Of a stretch of 64,000 nt of DNA, positions 9,737 through 18,247 are shown piece by piece. Where the stretch lies: positions 62,699 to 126,698 of the forward strand of contig NZ_BMXS01000011.1 of assembly GCF_014651875.1 (NCBI RefSeq). Reading direction: 5' to 3'. The notes under the pieces are model-generated. The model saw nothing but the letters and a program-made list of their open reading frames with translations, was not told where the DNA came from and searched no databases. The position numbers and the translations under genes were made by a program. The DNA is from Litchfieldella qijiaojingensis. GTDB lineage: Bacteria; Pseudomonadota; Gammaproteobacteria; Pseudomonadales; Halomonadaceae. Every line of letters starts with the position of its first letter. Within the stretch, counting starts at the first letter, position 1.

Positions 9737-10345
9737 CTAGAAGCGGAAAGTGACGCCTCCGCCGATGGTCAGCGGGTCGACCTTGGCCTCGCCGACTTCC
9801 GTGCCGTTCAGCCGTACATCGGCGTCCACATCGGCATAGTTGGCGAAGCCGTTGAACATGAAGTTCTCGGTCACGGCCAAGTCAACGCCGACTTGGCCCA
9901 CAGCGCCATAGGAGCGGCGTACATTCAACCCCGACAGTTCCTCACCAGAGAAACGGGTGTAATTGACACCGGCGCCTACATAGGGCTGTACGCGGGAATC
10001 CAGCCCACCCAGCGGGTAGTAGTTGACCAACAGGTTGACCGGCATGCGATCGACGCTGCCGATATCCGCGCCACCAAGGGTCAGGTCGTGCTCGAACTTT
10101 TCCGTGCCGTTGAGCTCGACACCGATCTTGTCGTGGAACAGGTAGCCGAAACCATAGGTGAAGCCATTCTCGTCGCTGACGTCCAGATCCTGGCTCAGCG
10201 CCCGGCCGTTGTCGGATTCGGGCTCGACCTTGGCAAAGCCACCGCGAACGAAGAAGTCCCCGGCACCATAAGCCATGGCAGCTTGAGCGGCGAAGACACA
10301 GCTACCCGCGATCACTGCTGCGGACATCCATTTGATCTTACTCAT
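9737..10345 (-). CDS. ompW: OmpW family outer membrane protein
   Basis: A 202-residue outer membrane beta-barrel protein. An N-terminal signal peptide (MSKIKWMSAAVIAGSCVFAAQAAMA) is followed by alternating amphipathic strands and the OmpW pattern FVRGGFAKVEPES near residue 33, VNLLVNYYP near the middle, VQPYVGAGVNYT, and a C-terminal phenylalanine (GGGVTFRF) expected for assembly by BAM. OmpW-type barrels form narrow hydrophobic channels for small molecules. The gene has its own terminator and is transcribed away from an AT-rich upstream region of 299 bases. Confidence 0.92.
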   Translation of the reverse strand: MSKIKWMSAAVIAGSCVFAAQAAMAYGAGDFFVRGGFAKVEPESDNGRALSQDLDVSDENGFTYGFGYLFHDKIGVELNGTEKFEHDLTLGGADIGSVDRMPVNLLVNYYPLGGLDSRVQPYVGAGVNYTRFSGEELSGLNVRRSYGAVGQVGVDLAVTENFMFNGFANYADVDADVRLNGTEVGEAKVDPLTIGGGVTFRF

Positions 10346-10644
10346 GTGTCACTCCTTGGTGCGTCAGATATACGCACATCTGGCCGGATGGTCGGCATCT
10401 ATCAGTTGGACAAGGCCATTATAGGAAACAGTGTTTCCTAAGTCTCGTTAAAAAAAGTTATGAGGTTGATAGGTACCATAACGCCAGTGTATCGAGGTGT
10501 AACGATATTGGGCTTTTACTAAGGTCGAATAAAATATGCGCTATGGTGTATAGCTGTTGTAAAGCTGTAAAGTGCGGGGTCGCCGTGCCTCGAAAAATCT
10601 TCTTTACTGCGAGATATGGCTCCCGGCTAAGGAGAGAACGGACG
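10346..10644. other. Divergent intergenic region between ompW and ybgE-like gene
   Basis: This 299-base spacer is visibly richer in A and T than its surroundings, especially 10430-10560, and must hold the promoters of ompW (leftward) and the YbgE-like gene (rightward). I looked for an FNR-type palindrome, which would fit an anaerobically regulated ompW or cyd-associated gene, and did not find a convincing one. No further coding region is supported. Confidence 0.5.
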
Positions 10645-10932
10645 ATGCGCTATGAACGGTTACGTCGCCTGCCTTGGGCACCTTTACTGTCGATGGCGGT
10701 CTCGGCCTGGTTGGCGCTCTGGTTGCTGTGGCAGCCCGAGTTGCTCAGTGCCCTACCGATGCCGGTACGGCTGCCGCTGATTGTGCTGGGGGCCTGGGCG
10801 CTGGGAGCAGGGTTCATGCATGGGATAGGGTTGAAGGTCAGGCCGGGCTGGCCGCGCCGACTGCTCGGCGAACCTGCCTGCTGGTGGCTGCTGGGGCTCT
10901 TTACTCTGGTGGTACTGTGGCGAGCTCTGTGA
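10645..10932 (+). CDS. Orphan YbgE-family (cyd operon) small membrane protein
   Basis: A 95-residue protein with three predicted membrane segments (about 14-32, 39-58 and 76-93). The central stretch WALGAGFMHGIGLKVRPGW matches the WAxxAGxIHGxGF block of YbgE, the small protein encoded after cydABX in many proteobacteria. No cydA or cydB is nearby, so the gene is separated from its usual oxidase operon. The frame is open upstream to 10543, but AAGGAGAG before the ATG at 10645 supports the shorter form. Assignment rests on this motif and topology only. Confidence 0.6.
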   Translation: MRYERLRRLPWAPLLSMAVSAWLALWLLWQPELLSALPMPVRLPLIVLGAWALGAGFMHGIGLKVRPGWPRRLLGEPACWWLLGLFTLVVLWRAL

Positions 10933-10949
10933 CTGATCTCAACGAACAC

Positions 10950-10971
10950 GGGGCCGCACTCAGGCGGCCCC
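10950..10971. terminator. GC-rich terminator hairpin between convergent genes
   Basis: Perfect 8-base-pair stem GGGGCCGC/GCGGCCCC with a 6-base loop, located between the ends of the rightward YbgE-like gene and the leftward putP gene. No long T run follows on either strand, so its efficiency is uncertain. Confidence 0.6.
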
Positions 10972-10995
10972 GTGGCAGTCATTGTCGTAGTCGCT

Positions 10996-12483
10996 TCAGG
11001 CGTGGCTCAAGGCATCGAACTCAGCGGTGATTTCGCTCTTCGGTGCTTCGGTGGCCAGGCTGACCGCTACGATGGCGATGTAGGCGAAGATGACTCCGGG
11101 CACGATCTCGTAGAGGTCGAATAGACCGCCGGAGAGTTCGGCCCAGACCACCACGGTCACGCCGCCCACGATGATGCCAGCCAGCGCACCCCACTGGTTC
11201 ATGCGCCGCCAGAACAGCGACATGATCAGCGCGGGGCCGAAGGCGGCACCGAAGCCGGCCCAGGCGTAGGACACCAGGTCCAGCACCGTGGCATCGGGGT
11301 CGAGCGCCAGCAGATAGGCGATGATGGCGATCGCGACGACGGCGAAGCGGCCGACCCACACCAGTTCGCTCTGAGAAGCATCCTTGCGCAGCAGTGCCTT
11401 GTAGAAGTCGTCGGTCAAGGCCGAGGAGGAGACCAGCAACTGGGAATCGGCGGTGGACATGATCGCGGCCAGGATCGCGGCCAACAGGATGCCAGCGATT
11501 ACCGGATGGAAGATCAGGTTGACCATGACCATGAATACCGTCTCGCCATCACCCAGTTCACGGGACACGAAACCCACCCCCAACAGGCCGACGGCCACGG
11601 CACAGATCAGTGTCAGCCCTGACCAGGTCACGGCAATGCGACGGGCGGCAGGAATATCCTTTTCACTGCGAATGGCGGCGAAGCGAGCCAGGATGTGCGG
11701 CTGACCGAAATAGCCCAAGCCCCAGGCCAATGAACTGATGATACCGATCGTAGTCAGCGTCTCGCCGGTGGAGGCATCGCGGAACCACGACAGCATGAAG
11801 TCGCTCTCGGCTGCCAGTGCCGCACCGGCACCACCGGCGCCGCCAAGGTCGGCGAAAGCGATGATCGGCACGATGGCCAGTGCCGCGGCCATCATCAGGC
11901 CCTGGATCAGGTCGGTCCAGGAGACCGCCAGGAAGCCACCGATGAAGGTGTAGGCGATGATCGTGAGCGTTCCCACGGTGACGGCCACGGTGTAATCGAG
12001 GCCAAATACCGTTTCGAACAAGCGCCCGCCGGCGACCAGGCCCGAACTGGTATAGAACAGGAAGAACAGCAGGATGAAGACTGCCGAAATCACCCGCAGC
12101 AACTGGGTGTTGTCACGGAAGCGGTTCGCGAAGAACTCGGGCAGGGTAAGCGAGTCGCTGGCTTGGAAGCTGTAGACGCGCAAACGGCGGGCGACGACCA
12201 GCCAGTTCAGCCAGGTACCAGCCAGCAGGCCCACGGCGATCCAACTTGCCGAGATGCCACTGACATAAGCTGCGCCGGGCAGACCCAGCAACAGCCAGCC
12301 GGACATGTCCGAGGCGCCGGCGGAGATGGCCGAGGTCCAAGGACCCAACGAGCGTCCGCCCAAGATGTAGTCAGAGAGGTTGTTGGTTCGTTTGTAGGCC
12401 ACGATGCCGATGCCGAGCATGACCAGCAGATAGACGGCAAAGGTGAAGCCAATGGAGAAGTTGTTTTGCACCATGGTGGTCAT
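10996..12483 (-). CDS. putP: PutP, sodium/proline symporter
   Basis: A 495-residue inner membrane symporter of the sodium:solute symporter (SSS) family with about 13 hydrophobic segments. The N-terminal block YILGGRSLGPWTSAISAGAS, then DMSGWLLLGLPGAAY, is diagnostic of PutP, which imports proline with sodium. The gene lies downstream of putA on the same strand with a 127-base gap containing a hairpin. In a halophile it may serve both nutrition and osmolyte uptake; that last point is inference. Confidence 0.94.
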   Translation of the reverse strand: MTTMVQNNFSIGFTFAVYLLVMLGIGIVAYKRTNNLSDYILGGRSLGPWTSAISAGASDMSGWLLLGLPGAAYVSGISASWIAVGLLAGTWLNWLVVARRLRVYSFQASDSLTLPEFFANRFRDNTQLLRVISAVFILLFFLFYTSSGLVAGGRLFETVFGLDYTVAVTVGTLTIIAYTFIGGFLAVSWTDLIQGLMMAAALAIVPIIAFADLGGAGGAGAALAAESDFMLSWFRDASTGETLTTIGIISSLAWGLGYFGQPHILARFAAIRSEKDIPAARRIAVTWSGLTLICAVAVGLLGVGFVSRELGDGETVFMVMVNLIFHPVIAGILLAAILAAIMSTADSQLLVSSSALTDDFYKALLRKDASQSELVWVGRFAVVAIAIIAYLLALDPDATVLDLVSYAWAGFGAAFGPALIMSLFWRRMNQWGALAGIIVGGVTVVVWAELSGGLFDLYEIVPGVIFAYIAIVAVSLATEAPKSEITAEFDALSHA

Positions 12484-12567
12484 CCTTTCGGGGTTGTTGT
12501 TGTCGGGCGTCGAAATGCCCCTGCCGTGATTGGTCAGGCAAGGTGGTTTCGTACGCCCCCGTCAGAT

Positions 12568-12590
12568 GGGCAAGGCGAGGTGCCTTGCCC
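12568..12590 (-). terminator. Hairpin between putA and putP
   Basis: Perfect 8-base-pair inverted repeat GGGCAAGG/CCTTGCCC with a 7-base loop, just after the putA stop codon on the minus strand. No T run follows, so it may stabilise the putA message or attenuate read-through into putP rather than act as a full terminator. Confidence 0.5.
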
Positions 12591-12610
12591 GACGGCCTGT
12601 TCGTACCAGG

Positions 12611-15600
12611 TCAGTCATCGCCTAGCGCGAGCAGGGAGGCATTGCCGCCAAGGGCGGCGGTGTTGATGGTCAGGGTCTTCTCGGTGGCAAAGCGCAGCAG
12701 GTAGTGCGGGCCGCCAGCCTTGGGACCGGTACCCGACAGCCCTTGACCGCCGAAAGGCTGCACCCCGACCACGGCGCCGATGATATTGCGGTTCACGTAG
12801 ACGTTGCCGACCCGAATCTTCTGCGCAATGGCTTCAGCGAAGGATTCATTGCGGCTATGCACGCCGAAGGTCAGACCATAGCGACGCTCGTTGATCGACT
12901 CGATGACCGCGTCGATATCCTCGGCCTTGTAGCGCACGATATGCAGGATGGGACCGAACTGCTCGCGTTCGAGGGCATCGATACCATCGATCTCGAAGGC
13001 GACCGGTGCCACGAAGGTGCCATGTGCAGTGTGTGCCGGGTCGAGTTTGGTCTCCGCTACCAGGCGTCCTTCACCCTTGAGCGTTTCGATATGCGCAGAG
13101 AGCCCCTTGCGAGCGTCCTCGTCGATCACTGGGCCGACATCCGTGCCCAAGTCGCGGGGGTCACCGACGTGCAACTCGTCCATGGCTCCCTTGAGGATCT
13201 CGATCACGCGGTCGGCCACGTCCTCCTGGAGATAGAGCACGCGCAGGGCCGAACAGCGTTGACCGGCGCTTTGGAAGGCCGATTGGATGACGTCGACGAC
13301 GACCTGTTCGGGCAGCGCGGTAGAGTCGACGATCATGGCGTTCATGCCACCGGTTTCGGCGATTAGGGTCGGCAGGGCGGCTCCTTCGCGGGCAGCCAGG
13401 GCGCGGTTGATGATCTGGGCGGTATCGGTACCGCCGGTGAACACCACCCCGGTGATACGCGGGTCGGAAGTGAGCACGCTGCCAACGGTGGGACCATCGC
13501 CCGGCAGCAACTGGACCACGTCGCGCGGCATGCCGGCTTCGTACAGCAGCTCGATGACCCGGTGGGCGACCAGTGAGGTCTGCTCGGCGGGTTTGGCCAG
13601 TACCGTGTTGCCCGCCACTGCCGCAGCCATGATCTGGCCACAGAAGATCGCCACCGGGAAGTTCCAGGGGCTGATCGCCGCAAACACGCCCTTGCCGGCC
13701 AGCATCAGGTCGTTGGATTCGCCGGTGGGGCCGGGCAGACGGGTGGCATCGCCGAACAGTTCCTCGGCGCGCATGGCGTAGTAACGGCAGAAGTCCACCG
13801 CCTCGCGAATCTCGTCGACGCCATCGGTGAGCAGCTTGCCGCCCTCGCGCGAGCATAGCGTCATCAATTCGGCCATGTGGGATTCCATCAACTCGGCCAG
13901 GCGACGAAGGATCGCCGCACGCTCGGACACGGGGGTGGCATCCCAACGCGGAAACGCTGCCCAGGCGGCGTCCACGGCCTGACTGGCCTGGGCCTTGGTC
14001 GTCCACTGCACGCTACCGACCCGGACGCGACGGTCGAAGGGGCACAGCACCGCATGGGTGTTGGCGGGGTCGTCTGCTACCTCGATGGCCAGCAGAGGCT
14101 TGACGTTGTGTTCCTTGTCCATGAAGGCGGCCATCTCGTCCATGAGCGGCTGGTACTGGCTGCGAATGTTCAAGTTCACTCCCTTGGAATTTTGACGTTT
14201 CGGCCCGTAGATGTCCTTGGGCAAGGGAATCTTGGGGTTGGCGTAGGTCGAGTACTGCTTGAGGGTTTCCGCCGGGTGCACGCACAGCGATTCCACGGGA
14301 ACCCGCGGGTCGACGAGCTGGTGCACGAAGGAAGAGTTGGCGCCGTTCTCCAGCAGGCGACGGACCAGGTACGGCAGCAGGTCCTTGTGCGCACCGACCG
14401 GCGCGTAGATGCGGCAATAGGTACCCTGTGGCGCCCGTTTCAGGGCGACGTCGTACAGAGCCTCGCCCATCCCGTGCAGGCGCTGGAACTCGAAGGCACG
14501 GGTGGCTTCATTGGCCAGCTCGAGGATGGCGCTGATGGTATGGGCATTGTGGGTGGCGAACTGCGGGAAGAGACGCCCGCGGGTGTTCTCGGACAGCAGG
14601 AACTGCGAGCAGACCAGGTATGCCACATCGGTATTGGCCTTGCGCGTGTAGACCGGATAGCCGTCCACCCCGAGTTGCTGGGATTCCTTGATCTCGGTGT
14701 CCCAATAGGCGCCCTTGACCAGGCGAACGGGAATCTCGTCGCCCTGTTGCTCGGCGAGGCGGTTCAGGTAGTGCAGCGCCGGCAGAGCACGCTTGGAGTA
14801 AGCCTGTACCACCAGTCCGAAGCGACCCCAGCCGCGGCAGATTTCGCTTTCGAACACTGAGCGGAAGACCTCCAGCGACAACTCCAGGCGGTCGACCTCC
14901 TCGGCATCGATGGTCACGGCCACGTCACGCTCACGGGCCATGGCGGCGAGTTGCTTGACGCTGGCCACCAGCTCTTCGAGGACCTGCGTCCGCCGGCCGA
15001 ATTCATAACGCGGATGCAGTGCCGAGAGCTTGATCGAAATCGATGGTGCCGGGGTGCGATCGGAAAGTGTCGCACTGGTCTTGCCGACGCGCTCGATGGC
15101 GTTGGCATAGTCGTCGAAGTAACGCTTGGCATCCGCTCGTGTGCGCGCCGCTTCGCCAAGCATGTCGTAGGAATAGGTATATCCCTTGTCGAACAGGGGC
15201 CTGGAGCGTTTCAGGGCTTCGTCGATATCCCGTCCCAGCACGAACTGCTTGCCCATGATCTTCATGGCTTCGTACATGGCGCGGCGAATGACCGGCTCGC
15301 CCATGCGATTGACCAGTTTGTTGATGAAACTGGCCGGCTTCCCGTCCTTGGGTCGATCCAGGTTGATCACCCGACCGGTCATCAGCAGGCCCCAGGTAGA
15401 GGCATTGACGAACCAGGACTCGCTCTGCCCGAGGTGCGATTTCCAGTCGGCGGGGCCCAGCTTGTCCTCGATCAGGGCGTCGGCGGTGGCCTTGTCGGGA
15501 ATGCGCAGCATGGCCTCGGCCAGACACATCAGCATCAGGCCCTCATGGGTATCCAGGCTGTACTGCTGCAGCAGCTCATCGATGGTATCCACCGCGGTAT

Positions 15601-15802
15601 CCATATCGCGGACTTCACGCACCAGTTCGGCCGTCTTGGCGGCGATGCGCTTGAAATCTTCCTCATCGGCGGCGAGAAGTTTCACTTGTTCCGCGACGAA
15701 GGCGTCTTCGTCGACGATGTAGTGATCACTGATACGGGTGAATAGCGTCTCGAGATCCTGTTTCCAGGTGGTGCTGTCCAGCATGTTGTTGGCATTGAGC
15801 AT
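12611..15802 (-). CDS. putA: PutA, bifunctional proline dehydrogenase / glutamate semialdehyde dehydrogenase
   Basis: A 1063-residue enzyme that oxidises proline to glutamate in two steps. The N-terminal half holds the FAD-dependent proline dehydrogenase barrel (for example SIKLSALHPRYEF and VRLVKGAYWDTEIK). The C-terminal half is the NAD-dependent aldehyde dehydrogenase with the catalytic cysteine in SAGQRCSALR and the end FGGQGLSGTGPKAGG. The frame is open to 16234, but MLNANNMLDS at 15802 begins the conserved sequence. The product lacks the ribbon-helix-helix DNA-binding domain of E. coli PutA, so it should not repress its own operon. An AraC-type regulator gene lies directly upstream. Confidence 0.95.
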   Translation of the reverse strand: MLNANNMLDSTTWKQDLETLFTRISDHYIVDEDAFVAEQVKLLAADEEDFKRIAAKTAELVREVRDMDTAVDTIDELLQQYSLDTHEGLMLMCLAEAMLRIPDKATADALIEDKLGPADWKSHLGQSESWFVNASTWGLLMTGRVINLDRPKDGKPASFINKLVNRMGEPVIRRAMYEAMKIMGKQFVLGRDIDEALKRSRPLFDKGYTYSYDMLGEAARTRADAKRYFDDYANAIERVGKTSATLSDRTPAPSISIKLSALHPRYEFGRRTQVLEELVASVKQLAAMARERDVAVTIDAEEVDRLELSLEVFRSVFESEICRGWGRFGLVVQAYSKRALPALHYLNRLAEQQGDEIPVRLVKGAYWDTEIKESQQLGVDGYPVYTRKANTDVAYLVCSQFLLSENTRGRLFPQFATHNAHTISAILELANEATRAFEFQRLHGMGEALYDVALKRAPQGTYCRIYAPVGAHKDLLPYLVRRLLENGANSSFVHQLVDPRVPVESLCVHPAETLKQYSTYANPKIPLPKDIYGPKRQNSKGVNLNIRSQYQPLMDEMAAFMDKEHNVKPLLAIEVADDPANTHAVLCPFDRRVRVGSVQWTTKAQASQAVDAAWAAFPRWDATPVSERAAILRRLAELMESHMAELMTLCSREGGKLLTDGVDEIREAVDFCRYYAMRAEELFGDATRLPGPTGESNDLMLAGKGVFAAISPWNFPVAIFCGQIMAAAVAGNTVLAKPAEQTSLVAHRVIELLYEAGMPRDVVQLLPGDGPTVGSVLTSDPRITGVVFTGGTDTAQIINRALAAREGAALPTLIAETGGMNAMIVDSTALPEQVVVDVIQSAFQSAGQRCSALRVLYLQEDVADRVIEILKGAMDELHVGDPRDLGTDVGPVIDEDARKGLSAHIETLKGEGRLVAETKLDPAHTAHGTFVAPVAFEIDGIDALEREQFGPILHIVRYKAEDIDAVIESINERRYGLTFGVHSRNESFAEAIAQKIRVGNVYVNRNIIGAVVGVQPFGGQGLSGTGPKAGGPHYLLRFATEKTLTINTAALGGNASLLALGDD

Positions 15803-15996
15803 GTAACTACCCCATAGCGATGGGTGGACGTCCCCACTGTTCGACGGAGCCGCCCCCTTTGTTGAGGGCCTGAATGTAGAGTGGGAAAGGTTGTGTCGTC
15901 TTGCCAATTCCTTGGCAGGATTTGTCGAAAACGCGGGAAATGGAGGAGTCGGTTGAGGTTTCTTAGACGTTAGTCTAGGAAAAAACCAGTTTGTCG

Positions 15997-16806
15997 TTAA
16001 GAGCTCGCTGGCAGCAGAGAGGCGGTCTTGTCGGCCGAGCGTCGCAGTTGGCTGGGAGGATGGCCAAATTTCCGCCGGAAAGCGTGTGATAGGGCACTCT
16101 GGTTGGCGAAGCCGGTATGTGCGGCGATCTCGGACAGGGGCAGGCGGGTCGAGGTAAGCAGGTGGCGCACGGCTCCCAGGCGTTGGCGCAACAGGTATTG
16201 ATAGGGAGTCAGTCCAGTTTGGGCGCGGAAGCATTCGCTGAAATGCGCTTCGCTGAGACAGGCATAGCGCGCCAGGTCGGTAACTGTCAGGCGTTCGGCG
16301 AGGTGGCGCTGAATGAAACGGTCGAGCGCCTGGAGGTTCAGGCGGTTGGTGCCCTTGGCGGGGAGGTCAGGGTGCAATCGGGCGTGGAGGCAGCCCAGAA
16401 AGGTGGCGGCAAGCAGGTCGCCTTGCCCTTGTCGCTGCGCGAGAGAGTGTCGATGATGAGGTTGGCTCAATTCCTGGGTCAGGAAGTTGAGATACAAGCG
16501 CAGCGGTTCATCCAGGGTGAAGAAACGTGGTGCGTCGAAGAGCCGGGACAGCTCGTGGTGTGGGCCGGTCAGCGAGGGTGTGTCGACCGGTAGGTCGAGG
16601 ATCAGTTGCCGGTTCTCGCCGATGCCCTCGTAGTAATGGACATGATTGGCCGGCACGATACAGCCGGATAGCGACGCAATGGAACCACCCAGCCCTTCGA
16701 TCTCGAATTCGGCATGACCATTGAGACCGATCACGATCTGGTGGAAGTCGTGATCATGATGTTTGGTCGTGTTGTCTAGTGGGATCAGGCGGATGGCACT
16801 GGACAT
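15997..16806 (-). CDS. AraC-family regulator, probable activator of put genes
   Basis: A 269-residue regulator with an N-terminal cupin-like sensing domain (HHDHDFHQIVIGLNGHAEFEI near residue 16) and a C-terminal double helix-turn-helix of the AraC type (LTVTDLARYACLSEAHFSECF, then LPLSEIAAHTGFANQSALSHAF). It sits 194 bases upstream of putA on the same strand. In Pseudomonas, PruR, also an AraC member, activates proline catabolism. By position this protein could play that role and replace the missing DNA-binding domain of PutA. The link is inferred from context only. Confidence 0.88.
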   Translation of the reverse strand: MSSAIRLIPLDNTTKHHDHDFHQIVIGLNGHAEFEIEGLGGSIASLSGCIVPANHVHYYEGIGENRQLILDLPVDTPSLTGPHHELSRLFDAPRFFTLDEPLRLYLNFLTQELSQPHHRHSLAQRQGQGDLLAATFLGCLHARLHPDLPAKGTNRLNLQALDRFIQRHLAERLTVTDLARYACLSEAHFSECFRAQTGLTPYQYLLRQRLGAVRHLLTSTRLPLSEIAAHTGFANQSALSHAFRRKFGHPPSQLRRSADKTASLLPASS

Positions 16807-16883
16807 GACGTGACCTCAGGCATGAACGCAAGCGCATGGCCCATTGTAATGGCTTGGGTGCGATAAAGGCAGCTATTCATTCA

Positions 16884-17261
16884 TCATTCAGCGTCTTGGC
16901 GTTGCTGCTCGCGCAGGGCGGTGTGAGCCGCCAAGTGGTCGCGCAGGGCGGCGAGTTCCTCGCGTCCCGCGGGAGACATCAGGGGTTCTCCCCTGGCTGC
17001 TCTCCAAGGCCGTCCGTGTTCGTCCATCAGGTGCTGCGCACGGCGACGCACGTTCTCGAGATAGTCGTCATGGCGCACGGGATAGCCGATGATGGTATTC
17101 CATTCGGTTTCGCCGACGCTGCCGTCGATGGCCTTGTCGAACAACGCGAGCAGGTCCTTGGGTTCGGTACGGTATCGAGGCGTGCGGGATAGCATGAGGA
17201 TGCCGACCACGCTACACAGGACCAGCATGCAGACGGCGAAGACTAGCAGGAACAGTGCCAT
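16884..17261 (-). CDS. Small membrane-anchored protein of unknown function
   Basis: A 125-residue protein with one strongly hydrophobic N-terminal segment (MALFLLVFAVCMLVLCSVVGILML) followed by a soluble, charged region with RYRTEPKDLLALFD near residue 30 and a helical C-terminus ending in EQQRQDAE. I do not recognise the family. The frame is open to 17459, but the upstream part runs through the tRNA-Gly gene and is an artefact. The ATG at 17261 is the realistic start; a GTG three codons earlier is possible. Confidence 0.6.
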   Translation of the reverse strand: MALFLLVFAVCMLVLCSVVGILMLSRTPRYRTEPKDLLALFDKAIDGSVGETEWNTIIGYPVRHDDYLENVRRRAQHLMDEHGRPWRAARGEPLMSPAGREELAALRDHLAAHTALREQQRQDAE

Positions 17262-17321
17262 GACCAGCACCTTGGTGATGAAGCCGGTGAGGTGGTTGCC
17301 GTGTCGCCCCGTCGGCAAGGA

Positions 17322-17395
17322 TGGAGCGGGTGAAGGGAATCGAACCCTCGTCTTAAGCTTGGGAAGCTTCTGCTCTACCATTGAGCTACACCCGC
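17322..17395 (-). tRNA. tRNA-Gly (anticodon CCC)
   Basis: On the minus strand the sequence begins GCGGGTG and ends CACCCGC followed by TCCA, so the acceptor stem pairs fully and the CCA end is encoded. The D-arm (GCTC...GAGC), the anticodon loop TTCCCAA flanked by AAGC/GCTT, and the T-arm GAGGGTTCGATTCCCTT fit a 74-base glycine tRNA. The loop reads anticodon CCC for GGG codons, as in E. coli glyU. Confidence 0.95.
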
Positions 17396-17407
17396 AATGC
17401 GGTTTCG

Positions 17408-17437
17408 ATAGTAAATCCAATGGGTTATCGAAAGCAA
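17408..17437 (-). promoter_or_regulatory. Candidate sigma-70 promoter of tRNA-Gly
   Basis: On the minus strand a -35-like TTGCTT (17437-17432) and a -10-like TACTAT (17413-17408) are separated by 18 bases. The -10 element lies 13 bases before the first base of the tRNA, a reasonable distance for a stable-RNA promoter. Confidence 0.5.
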
Positions 17438-17514
17438 GCCGTCTCGCGAAGATAATCACTCAACCCCGGTAAGCCCTTGTTTTTCTGTTCCCGCTGGAGC
17501 CGTGGGCTCTTTTT

Positions 17515-17690
17515 CGGCTGACCACCGAAAAAAACTTTGCCGGATACTGAGAACTTTTCGGCATTTTGTGGTCACAAAGGACGCAAGCGCAATTTTTCGC
17601 GGGTGATAGCAGTCGCTCCGTCTATTGCGTCAAGCTTGCAGTTTCGATCCTTGTGCCGCCAGGTGTCTTCGCCTGGCGGCTTTTTCTTGT
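17515..17690 (+). ncRNA. Candidate small RNA ending in an intrinsic terminator
   Basis: The 367-base gap 17396-17762 has no protein-coding signal, yet contains a textbook rightward terminator: GCCGCCAGG/CCTGGCGGC (17655-17663 and 17672-17680) followed by TTTTTCTT. Neither flanking gene is rightward (the tRNA and the CBS gene are both on the minus strand), so something else must be transcribed towards it. A short hairpin GAGCC-GTG-GGCTC plus TTTTT at 17497-17514 lies just before the proposed RNA. The 5' end is a guess; I recognise no known RNA family. Confidence 0.3.
17655..17688 (+). terminator. Rightward intrinsic terminator without an upstream gene
   Basis: A 9-base-pair GC-rich stem (GCCGCCAGG/CCTGGCGGC) with an 8-base loop and a following TTTTTCTT tract on the plus strand. 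It is the 3' boundary of the candidate small RNA described for this gap. Confidence 0.75.
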
Positions 17691-17762
17691 GCGCTTGTCG
17701 AAGCGATGGAAGGGGCGGTAGCCCCGGCACTGCCGAGGCCTTTGCCTCAGGAAGGAGTGGGC

Positions 17763-18173
17763 TCAGTTCCCGGTGCGCATCTTGAGAATCGCACTGAGTA
17801 CATCACGCCGGGTGACGATCCCTACCAGACGCTCTTGTTCCACCACCGGATAGACCTTGGGCTTGGTGCCGAGCATTTCCTGGGCCAGGTCCGTGATGCT
17901 CTTGGTGGACGACACCGCTAGCACCTCGTGACGCATCAGCTCCTTGACTAGTGGGGGCTCGTCATTGAGGTAGGCACTTTCCAGTACCTTGCCCAGGACA
18001 TCCTGCTCGGAGATGAAGCCGATCAAGTGATCACGGCCATCAACCACCGGAGCCCCGGGCAGGCGATGCAGTGCCAATCCCTTGACCAGGGTGGTTACCG
18101 ATGTGTTGCCACTTACGCGGTAACAGTCACGCGACATGATGTCGCGAACGATGGTGGGCGCCTTGTTAGGCAT
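17763..18173 (-). CDS. Tandem CBS-domain protein
   Basis: A 136-residue protein made of two CBS domains. The first runs through VRDIMSRDCYRVSGNTSVTTLV to LIGFISEQDVLGK, the second through VKELMRHEVLAVSSTKSI to LVGIVTRRDVLSAI. CBS pairs bind adenosyl nucleotides and usually regulate another protein; no partner domain is fused here. The frame is open to 18200, but AAGGAG lies just before the ATG at 18173. The gene stands alone between the gap at 17396-17762 and a decayed region upstream. Confidence 0.9.
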   Translation of the reverse strand: MPNKAPTIVRDIMSRDCYRVSGNTSVTTLVKGLALHRLPGAPVVDGRDHLIGFISEQDVLGKVLESAYLNDEPPLVKELMRHEVLAVSSTKSITDLAQEMLGTKPKVYPVVEQERLVGIVTRRDVLSAILKMRTGN

Positions 18174-18247
18174 GGCGATTCTCCTTCTGCCAGAGGACAT
18201 AGTCCATTATGGACCTCGACCATGGCGCTTGCATGGCCGGCGATACC

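Noticed and set aside
13877-14860. 327-codon plus-strand frame within putA
   Set aside because: Antisense shadow of a highly conserved enzyme gene, without homology signs.
17262-17459. N-terminal extension of the small membrane protein gene
   Set aside because: The extra residues are the tRNA-Gly gene read as protein (the well-known CSSMVEQ artefact); the true start is at 17261.
17565-17620. Resemblance to a cyclic-di-GMP riboswitch (GGTCAC ... GGACGCAAGC)
   Set aside because: Only fragments of the motif are present, the tetraloop receptor and second helix are missing, and no gene follows downstream on that strand.
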